A DNA stretch of 64,000 nucleotides from Auanema rhodensis. Its lineage: Eukaryota > Nematoda > Chromadorea > Rhabditida > Rhabditidae. The notes beneath the pieces were generated by a model, which was given only the letters and a program-made list of their open reading frames with translations, ran no database searches and was not told the DNA's origin. Location of the stretch: the NCBI GenBank assembly GCA_964057225.1, contig OZ059894.1, positions 16,150,476 through 16,214,475 on the forward strand, written 5' to 3'. This document shows positions 54,579-64,000 of this stretch, piece after piece. Both the position numbers and the translations under genes were made by a program. The stretch's first letter is position 1; every line of letters starts with the position of its first letter.

Positions 54579-55604
54579 ATAACTTATAACAATTAATAAT
54601 TCCTTTAGTGAGATCAAAGGAAAATAAACAACTGCTATCACTTAACGCGTTATTTTTTTAAACCTTGGCTTCTTAATAAAGAAGGAAGTTGGAAATTTGA
54701 AACGGGAGAAGCTGGGTGACAACGTAATGAATAGTGGCCGATAAGGTTTCAAGGGAAGGAGTTGGTGGAGGGGGTGTGAAAGTCAAAATATGGAAAAAAA
54801 ACGATCAAAATAAAGGAATTGTGATTAGATTTAGAACCAAAATACACATTATAAGAGAACAAATTATTCACTTTTTTATCTTAAAAAACGTTTTTCTTCA
54901 CTTTGCGATAGAAAAAAACATAAAATGAATACAAAGAGTAGGACGTTATGTACGATATACGAAGGAGGTCATTTGGTTCAAACAGATCCGAAACTGAGTT
55001 TAGGGAACATTTTTGTTATCGAAATAACATGAAGAAACATGAAAAAAAGTTTTTTTTTTCAGAAGAAAAGACAAATTTCTTCGATATTGTGTGTATTATT
55101 CAGATATTATTTCTGTTTATGATGGTAATGGTTCTTTGAACATGTAGATATCACCAGGAGAGAACTTTACCTGAAAAAAAAGAACTTTGATTATAATTTT
55201 TATTTCAATTTTATCTGAATTTTGTTAAAATAATTTTCTATTTTTCTTTCTTTTTTTTTGTTGTTTTCACCATTTTCAGAACTTATTTTGTCATTATTTC
55301 CCTCTAATCTTAACTGATTAACTTGATGACGCAGTTAGATGGAGTTGCAAATGATACTTCGAGTTTAAAATTATCGAAGTTTGATTTGAATGTCTAGTAA
55401 TCAGACATCATTTCCATTCTTTTTTTCCACATTTCTGCTCTTCGTTGCTTGATTTTTGAAAAAAAAAGAATGAAAGAGAAGAAATTTAAATAAACTACAA
55501 AAGAGAAGCAAAACCAACAAAAAAGAAAAGAAACAAAAGCTAAAATTGGTAAAAACAAACAACAAATGAATATTGTTTTAATCATTTTATTGAAATTTTT
55601 ATAA
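54579..55604. other. Intergenic, no gene seen
   Basis: Short frames only; no splice structure and no recognisable family. Confidence 0.4.
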
Positions 55605-56101
55605 TTAAAAGATCAAATTAAACATTATTACCGGCTTAGCTCCCATGTGTTCTTTGGCATATGTACAACACAATTGGCGAGCAACATCCATATTGCAAGG
55701 CTTAAGACAGCAATCAACCACCACTGAAGAAAATTATTAAGTTCAGTTCAAAAGAAAAATTTAAGCTGAAAATCAAAAAAAATTAATTAAAGTTTTCGTT
55801 TTTGAATTTAAATATAAACTTTGAGCTCTGACTTACTAGACTCTACGCTTTCTTCCTCTGTATCTCCTTCTGAGCAATCCATGAATGTTTGACTGAAATC
55901 ATAATAAATTTATTTTGAAAATCTTTAAGAAAAATATTTAAAGAAGAAGCCGAGGATAGTAAAAATTTAAAAAGTAACAACTTACGGGCATTGTTCTGTC
56001 AAAAATTGTGCAAGGCGACTGCCACAAATTCGTGGCCAGTGGCGAAGAGCTGTCGAGCTGGCCAAGAAGAAACAGAAAAGAATAGTTAATGGAAGTTTCA
56101 T
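55605..56101 (-). CDS. Insulin-like peptide, four-disulfide (beta-type) pattern
   Basis: A ligand candidate for the insulin/IGF receptor pathway. Exons are 56101-55986, 55892-55837 and 55723-55605. The signal peptide is MKLPLTILFCFFLASSTA. The B-chain-like part is ICGSRLAQFLTEQC, with eleven residues between the cysteines as in insulin. The A-chain-like part is VDCCLKPCNMDVARQLC, with the classic CC-x3-C-x8-C spacing. One extra Cys lies in the linker (MDCSEG) and one directly after the A-chain Cys (LCC), giving eight cysteines and a fourth disulfide as in C. elegans beta-type insulins. The 23-residue segment between B and A cysteines is acidic and contains no Lys or Arg, so no convertase site is present. 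The last exon may end at TAA 55605 or be spliced at a GTAATA donor after AKP. Both junctions keep the frame. Confidence 0.88.
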
Positions 56102-59100
56102 CCTACAACCTATGAAACAATAATATATTTATTATAAAACTAACTAAAAGAAGAAAAAAACGAATCAAAAATATGTATGTAGTGTATATACAAGAAAATA
56201 CTGAAAAAGGAATATATATATTCAAATAATTATATATTATGTGAATTTTTTTAATAAATAAGAGGAAAAAAGATTGTTTGAAGTGCATAGACCATGAGAA
56301 AACCATTCCGTCAAAGACCAGAAAAGAACGATAGCTTATAGATCAGTTTCACTCAAGCTTAGCTTTTACGATCATATCAAAATCTCATAACGACTTATTG
56401 AAAATGATATCTGGAGATGTATAAATATAGATGAAAATGAGATTAGAGATGTGAAGGAAGAAGAAAAAGGAGAGAATAAGACATCATATCATATCATATA
56501 ATTCTGAATTCTGTATGAGCAATCGTTGTTAACGAGACGGCTTCACGACATTAGCTGTACTCTTCTGAATACGGATATGGCTACAATCTGGCAACACAAC
56601 TTTCATCTCGTCATCATCTGGTGAAATGAAGCAAGAAATTCTTGTGATGATTCGCTGTAGCAGTACATTTGTGAGTACAACGAAAAAATATTTCTATTAA
56701 ATTTGGAAAAATAAACAGTTTAGACGAAGATTTAGGAGAAATAAAATGCTCATCCTTTAGCATTAATTGATTGAAGTATGTATATACATTTAGATTTGAA
56801 ATTTTTGAAAAATATTTTGCAGCATATCAGAACTTTATAATATTCATTACAACACATCATACTATAAGGATGAAAAATGAAAAAGAAGAAATATAAAATT
56901 GATGAATGAAAATGTTGGAGCAAGGTAAGACATGACGTCATTTGCGTCTTTCATTTCAAGAGATTTGAAGGATGTTATCACATCAAGCAATATTGAAATA
57001 GTTTCAATGAGTAATAAGTACATATAACTGATTGTATGCTATATATAGATAAATAGATATTCTGCTGAATTTACCTGACAGCTAGAGAAGAGAATGCCTA
57101 ATCATCAATCTGCATGAAAAATTGTGAATGGAAAAGAAGGTAAAGCTTGAAAATAAATTAAAAATCAGATGAATTTGAATAAAGACATCCGTCATGAAGC
57201 TAAGATAATGATGAAATCATCAAAATACAACCGTATCCCACGTTTACATAACTTAAAATGAGCGTGACTTTTCCATGTGACGCACGTGAGTATTTCACGC
57301 AATTGTGTCCAAAAATATTTGAATTGCTATATTAAGCTGAATGATAGGTTTTTGATGCTTATTTTAAATAATAAATGTAATTAAAATATTTCAAATATCT
57401 AACAAGATAGATGAGATGAAAAAAACATTTTTTTTGTTGTCAAGGTACAGTATTGAGTCATAATAACATCATTAGCTGATTTCATTTTCTAAATCATATT
57501 AAATATATATTTATTATATTTATATTTTATAGTTTGTGATCTAGATCAAATCTAACATATTAAATTGATAAGAATGACTAAAAAATATATTTTTTTTTAA
57601 TTTAAATTTATTTTTTTAAAAATATTTCTAATTTAATTAAGTAAGTAAGTGTAAAAAAACATTCAAACGTTTAAATCGATTTCCTGATGAATTGCAAAAT
57701 ACTTGGAAATCACGCTTTTGAATTAAGATTTCTCAATTTTAAAATGTTTTTAATATATGTGGTAGAGGTTCCAATAAACTGAATATTGGGCAAATTCAAG
57801 CGAAGAGTAAGACTTCTATTTTTATGTTCTTGTTGTGACTTCTGTGCAAAGTTGAATAGCTTCATGTAATTGCAATAAAAATTGAATATTTCAACTTATA
57901 CTGTATAAATAAATGTTCATATAAGTTATAAGATATGATTTACTAATCTAAGATGTTTGCAAATTTAAAAAACACTGTATTATAGAAATATTAATAATAC
58001 ATAATAGTTTTATTACTATTATAATATAGTTAGTATAATATAGTTTTTGTATGAAACCTACAAAAATTTTTCACAAACACATCTATTTATATATAGAAAA
58101 GGACAGAAGAAGATTGTAATTATGTTATGTTGACTAGATATGATACTTAAGAAGTTGGTTAACATATGAGTTGTAAGGTTGTTGCTTTCATGGTTTCATG
58201 TGATAATCTCTCTCTTTCTCTCTCTCTCTTTTTTTCTCTCTCAGTTGCTTTATTTCCGTTTTTCAAGGTTTGCTCGAGTACTCTCATGATTTTTTGAAAT
58301 AGCTGTTGTGAGTTATGTGTGTAAGAGGTTTGTTGCTTTATCAAAACGCATGTTTATGAATTTGAAGATTAAAAGTAAAGAAATTATAGATCAGATTAGA
58401 CAATAATTTGTAAATTGCCTTTCTGATAAAAGAAAATAAGAACAAAGGTGAGAAGAACATTGATTTCTTTTTTTTTGTCTACACATTCTTCTAATCTTGA
58501 AATAAGTTGTTGATATTTAAGAAAATGAGTTCAAAGTATAAAGGCTGATTCTAAAATATTGACAAGTCACTGAGAACTCAAATGAATTGAAGATAAACAA
58601 TAATTTGTAATTTGTTATAGAGAGAGAGAGATAAGGCTGAGGGGCGTGAACAATGAAAAAGGGTGGAGAGAAAAGGGTGGTAATAGAAAGAGCAAAAAAG
58701 GGAGGGAAAAGCTGAAGGAAGAGAGGGTGAATAGATGGAGAGTAAGAGAGAAAAATGGCTGAACCAGTGAAGTAGAGCTGAAAGTATTTGATGAGATTTA
58801 GAATAAGTCAAACATATTCTTGTAAATTCAATATATACATAATCATTACATTGGCATAATTACATATATACTATAACATATGCAGATTAGGTCACGTAAA
58901 TCACGACTGTCTCACGTAGTATTACCACGTGGTTGGGCAAGAACGCTCCTGATAACCGAGATATATGATGATGATGAAAGGCAGACAATAATTTGATGAT
59001 GAAGAGAAGAAGAAAGATGAAAGAAAGAGAATATAAAGAACGACTCTAGGACGAATCATTTTCTGAATCTTTGTGTCTTAATGCAACAATACAACACATA

Positions 59101-59346
59101 TGTAAGCACTTCTGGACTATTATATAGCTGACCGGAAATGATTTAGACATATGATAATACTTGGAAGAGATCAAAGGGCTCACCTTCAATGTCTCTCTTC
59201 AAAGAGAATAATCTCATGTTTATCTTGGTGTCAGCTCATTTCCTTCTTTTATTTCTTTTTTTTTCTGGTAATTTCTCTACTATTCCCCCTTTTTTCCTAT
59301 ATGTGCATACATACATTTATATGTGTGTGAATGTATTTTATCCCCT

Positions 59347-59396
59347 TCTCTCTCTCTATCTCTCTCTCTCTCTCTCTATCTCTCTCTCCCTCTCTA
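59347..59396. repeat. (CT)n microsatellite, interrupted
   Basis: CT run with a few TATC interruptions. Confidence 0.9.
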
Positions 59397-62300
59397 CCTT
59401 TCCCTATCTATCATAAAGTCAAGTATCATATTAAAATGAAAAATAGTAAACGCTTTTGACGTCAAAAGCTGGAATGTTATGAATGAAAATAAAAAGTCAG
59501 TAAAAGGACAGGTTATATCATTTAAGCTTCCAGCCGTCTCAACGTTACAAAGTTCAAGAAGCCGCTTTACCTCATTCACAGACCATTGCTATCCTTCAAT
59601 TTTCATCCTTTTCCCTCGTCATCTACATTTCGTTCTGCCAATACCTCTCATATTATATCTCATTCCTTTGTTGGCATACTCTACTACCCAAAGAAGACTT
59701 AAAAAGGAAATTTAAGAAGAGGTTTGAAATGAACGAAACAAATGAATAAGACTACTCTTTTGAAACAAAATGAAGATGTAGCTAATGAATGTGTAGTTGG
59801 CCTCTGAACTGTGTGATTGTTGCAACCCAGATGTACAGACTTAAGATATTAAGTTTTTGAGAGAAAGAGAGACGTAGAGAGAGAGAGAAAGAGAGAGAGA
59901 ATGAAGACAAAAATAAAAGAGCAAAATGTATATTAAAACGAATACAGAGAAATGACAAGATAATGCAATAACTATAGACAGCAATATTTGACCACGTCTC
60001 AATCAGAATAGACAAAGATTGAGATAAATGAAACCAGAGAACGAGAATAGGAAGATATTCCTCACTCTGTAAAAGCACAATGTTCTTTCGCTTAACTGAC
60101 TTGATTGGATAACACAAGAAGAAAAAAATAACAGGGGAGAACGAAACAGAAGAAAAGAAAGAAAAATTAGAAAACGACGTCAAAATAAAATCAAAGTTAC
60201 ATCTGATGGTAGTGATGATGAAGTTATGTAGTACAAATATAGAACAACATCTAAGTTTATATAATGAGAGCAGTAATATAAAGAAAATAGTTAATTCAAT
60301 GGTTTTTATATTTTAATTATTTTTTTAAGCTTGAAGATTTCATTGAAAACACACACAAAGTTAGAATAGCTAAATGTGGGTGTGTGTAACGGAGCCCGAA
60401 ACAAGGCTCTATGGACGACGTAGACTGTATTAAGAGATGATAGAGCATGATAAGATTGGATGAAGATGTGAACTTAGTAAGATTTATCTGATTTTATTAA
60501 TGACCTTCCATATTTTTTTGTCGGTTAGAATAGATACATTTCTCTTTCTCTCAATATCCATATTCTCCCAGACCTTTCTCTACTTAGAATCTCTCTTTAA
60601 CTTTTATTATCTTTATACTCTCTATATAGTTTTCTTTTTCTATCTTTTAGTCTCTTTATCTTTCTTTCTTTCTCATTTTCCTCTCCCTTTACCGTCTTGT
60701 CTTAATACATTTATTACGGCAAATGTTGTTGTTGTTTATTGTTGTTGTTATTATTGTTATCATTATTTAATGTGTAAATTAAGCTTAATGTTGTTGTAAA
60801 TTTAAAATTCAAAAGAAAAAAAAAAGAAGGAAAATCATTCATTTCCACATGTTTCAAAAAGAATATATATGTAACTACAAATTATTTACTTACTACTAAA
60901 AACTAATTGGCATAATCATATTTTCACGTAAACAAGAGTTGTTACGTAAATAATGTTTGTCATTTTGTGATTTTAATATGTATTTCATGGTATAAATAAT
61001 AAAATTTGATGATAAAATAGGCGTTGTAATCAGGAAATTTTATTTATATCATCATAGATCCGTTGAGAATGAAAATAGAAAAACATTCAATGATTTATGA
61101 TTTAACTAAATTAGGTAAAATGAAGATGAAAGATGAATTTTAAAAATAAATTTTATATTATATATGAATATAAATGGTTTATATGCAATATAATGATGAG
61201 TATCTCATTACATTTAACTTTTTAGTTCCAGAAAAATACAGAACAACAGAAGTGAGAGAGAGAGCAGAAGAGAGAGAGAGAGAAAAGAAAAATTGATAAA
61301 AGGGATAGACAGAGATAAAGAAAATGAAAGAGAGAAGATAAAGAGCTTTTGCAATGTCTAATAGTCTGTGCTCATCAAATGACTATGATCATACTATAAA
61401 GAATCTAAAAAAAGACAAAAAAGGAAAAAAGGAAAAGATATCTGAAGGTGAACACAACGAAATGAAGAGAAAATGACTGAAGAGGGAATAAGAAGGAGAA
61501 GAGGTACCGTGATGCACTTCCAAGAGTATTTCATTTCATTTCAAATGAAAATAAAGATAAACAGTTCGGTGTCAGGTGACAAAACTTCATATCATTATTG
61601 TGACGACATTAATGCCAAAATATTTCAAAAAACTTTCTTAAAATTTTGGGATTTTGTATATAAATTAGAAGAAATTATAACATCAATGGATTTTATACAG
61701 ATGTTCAAGAAATATATTGTATTATGATGTGTATTCAATTATTTATGACATGTTTAGTATGTTCTGTATGAATTTGATCAAGTAATGAAGATCTATTGGT
61801 AATTATATTTAACTGATTCTAATGATTACTAGAATAGTAAAAGCATATTTTGAGCTAATTAGTTGAATGAATGTGACATACATACATATTTCGATTTATC
61901 TAATCGAAATAAAATTATTTTATTTTTTGAAAAGCAACAATCGAGTCAACTTCCGTTATATTATATCTACTTAACCCTATATATATGGAAAATACGAAAA
62001 AAACAGAATATTAGATGTTGAAATACTGTGAATGGTTCAGAATCCAGATGTTAGACAAGTTGTTTTGAAAAGTTGTAACCTAGGGTAAGAAAAGTAAAAG
62101 AATTCTCTTTATCTCTCTCTTTCTTTCTTTCTTTTTACTTTCCAACTTCCCTCTCCCTCTAGCTCACTCTTCTTTTCTCTCTTTAGCAAGTTATATATAG
62201 ATGATAAAAGTATAAAATACAAGATTTTTAAAAAAAACATTTAAAAGGTCTTATAAGGGTAAGGATCAGATGATGTCATATCATTTAATAATGTATATTT

Positions 62301-63453
62301 GCTAAAGATATTTATCATATTTTGACATTATTAAAATTTTAAAAATTTAAGGAATTTATTTAGAAATGTAAATTGATTAGATAGAATTTAACAGCCAATA
62401 TGATATAGATTTGAAATTTAAATGAATATAATTAAAGAAATTAACCTCATATAGAGAAATGAAGAAGAAGAATAGTTTATAGAAGTTAATATAATTTTGA
62501 GAAATAAAGATTTAGAAAAAAAAAGAAAAATAATGTCATATGATCATAGCTGACTATTTCATTTCCTTATCGTCATCATCATCATACATCTAACATTGAA
62601 AAGGCTAAAAATGTATTCATATATGAGAAGAGGATGAGGAGATATGAATGACAGGAAAGATAAAGTTCTAAAAATGACTAACAAACTTTTACGGAAATAA
62701 GAAACTTTTGAATAAATAAACGGAAAAAATATGACAGGATGACGATAGGATGTGAATTCTAAATTTTTATAGAATTGCAGGACAGAATATGATGATGATG
62801 AAGAAGAAGATGAGATGAAAATGAGAAGAAGAAGACAAATTGAATAGGAGATTATTCTTATATATATATATATATGTTTATTTGTGTTGAATATGTGTTC
62901 TCTGTCTTATAACAGATTTTTTTGAATTTATATGTATGTAGGCGGTAAGTGAGATCAACTCTATAAACACAAAGTATTCGTCTTTAAGTGTTATTTCTCA
63001 TCAATGATGTACTGAATATAAATGTTCACAAAACGTTTAAACATCTTCTTGATTGATTACTTTCTTCATTCAATATAATAGTTGACTAAATGGGCAAAAT
63101 ATAGAATTATGTGAATGGGGGTGGTAGTAAGCACAATCAAGGACTACACTATATTATCTCAAACGTTTCCTCATGCTCGAACACAAAAAATAGGGCAAAA
63201 GTGTAAAAAATCTTTGCAGAAAACGGATTTACTGTTTGGATTTAGAAAGCTCATACACTTTCTTTTCTGATCATGTGTTATTGTATGCGTAGAAAGTGAA
63301 AGCAACATTCTCATAAACAGCATTAATAGATTTTGAGAATAGATTTTAATTAGAAAAATGATTTTACTTTAAATTTGAACTTCAAATCTTATCTATATGA
63401 TATTAACTATAAATATATAATCTTGGTACTACCATATAATAACTATAATATAC

Positions 63454-63501
63454 ATTATAAGTATATATATATATAGAAATATATATATATATATATATAT
63501 A
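63454..63501. repeat. (TA)n microsatellite, interrupted
   Basis: TA-rich run in intergenic or intronic DNA. Confidence 0.9.
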
Positions 63502-63665
63502 CATATAATATACAAATTATTAAAATTTTGAACATAATTAAGTTTTTATTTGCAGAAAATTTTAATATTTTCACCTAATCAAATGGAAATTATATAATTT
63601 AATTGAGCCAACAAAAAACTATTGAGCTAGCAACAACTTCTATCACCGTAATCAACAGATTTTAC

Positions 63666-63931
63666 CCGAAACCAATCGAGCCAGTTATCCGAATTTTGAA
63701 GTTTTTGCCCACGTCTGTATGAAAATGTGTTTATAAATAAATTTTTTTATCGCCTAAATGCATTCATATTCTTGGAATGATTAACCGAAAAAGGTAACAA
63801 AATAAAAAAAAGGAACAAAAAAATGTCTTGAAAGAACATATGACGAACCTACGGATTAAAGTAACTGGCTCTTGTTTGGACATTATAGCCGGTGGATCAT
63901 TGTTTATTAAAGCTTTGCGAAGATTCCAGAG
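63666..63931 (-). CDS. Two exons of an unidentified gene running off the right edge
   Basis: Not recognised. Exon 63931-63849, behind a TTTTAAG acceptor, encodes LWNLRKALINNDPPAIMSKQ and then EPVTLIR. It joins at phase 2 to 63714-63666 (CATACAG acceptor; RGQKLQNSDNWLDWFR), which ends at a GGGTAAAA donor. Frames and splice sites agree, so this is probably internal coding sequence of a longer gene whose 5' part is beyond 64000. Downstream exons were not found to the left within about 600 nt, so the next intron is long or the end lies in a terminal exon I could not see. Confidence 0.5.
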
Positions 63932-64000
63932 CTTAAAATAATTTTTTATTCATATTTTAATCGAGAACTAAAATTGAAATATTAAGCTGAGATTACCTGA

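Larger units (their letters stand above)
56102..63665. other. Gene-poor region with microsatellites
   Basis: No gene is supported across about 7.5 kb. It holds (CT)n at 59347-59396, GA-rich tracts near 58620-58760, 59860-59900 and 61255-61325, GAT/GAA-rich DNA at 62790-62840, and (TA)n at 63454-63501. The part just right of 56101 is the likely promoter region of the insulin-like gene. Confidence 0.4.

Noticed and set aside
59782-60183. 133-codon minus-strand frame
   Set aside because: Mostly Ser/Phe/Leu from GA/CT tracts; no splice context and no family resemblance.

Overview
The window reads as animal nuclear DNA, most likely from a nematode. It is very AT-rich. Coding regions are cut into many short exons by introns that are mostly 40-60 nt long, with GT..AG borders and T-rich acceptors. 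Several start codons lie just downstream of a TTTTAG- or TATAG-type acceptor, as expected for spliced-leader trans-splicing. An insulin-like peptide with four predicted disulfides and an EGL-9-type hydroxylase fit this placement. The species cannot be named from the sequence. Exon models were built by eye from reading frame, splice sites and family resemblance.

Layout: the 3' part of an ELOVL fatty-acid elongase (22-955, +); a long region with no supported gene (956-9686) whose + strand is pyrimidine-rich from about 2.3 kb; lipin phosphatidate phosphatase (9687-12810, +); an iRhom-type rhomboid (13374-16414, +); a mariner transposase relic (about 17030-17450, -); a BRICHOS-like type II membrane protein with two in-frame alternative first exons (18330-23848, -); a small orphan gene (26278-26744, -); and an EGL-9/PHD HIF prolyl hydroxylase (29151-32672, +).

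From 32897 to 40433 lies a rearranged block. Two apparently identical 2163-bp direct repeats (32897-35059 and 38043-40205, offset 5146 bp) each carry a small secreted-protein gene. They flank about 3 kb holding a broken Polinton/Maverick-type family B DNA polymerase. Only the second repeat copy continues into an 82-codon extension behind an in-frame TGA.

To the right are a ZIP (SLC39/LIV-1-like) transporter homologue that has lost most metal-ligand residues (41038-45327, -), an AT-rich gene-poor stretch, a small membrane protein (50276-50944, +), a secreted S1 serine protease (51710-53480, +), a two-exon fragment of an acidic protein (54178-54578, +), a beta-type insulin-like peptide (55605-56101, -), about 7.5 kb with no supported gene, and two exons of a gene that runs off the right edge (63666-63931, -).

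The genes do not form one pathway. ELOVL, lipin and insulin-like signalling all touch lipid metabolism, and EGL-9 is the oxygen sensor, but in an animal genome this adjacency need not be functional. The observations most worth checking are the ligand-less ZIP, the recent-looking duplication around the Polinton relic, the in-frame TGA gene, and the insulin-like peptide without basic processing sites.
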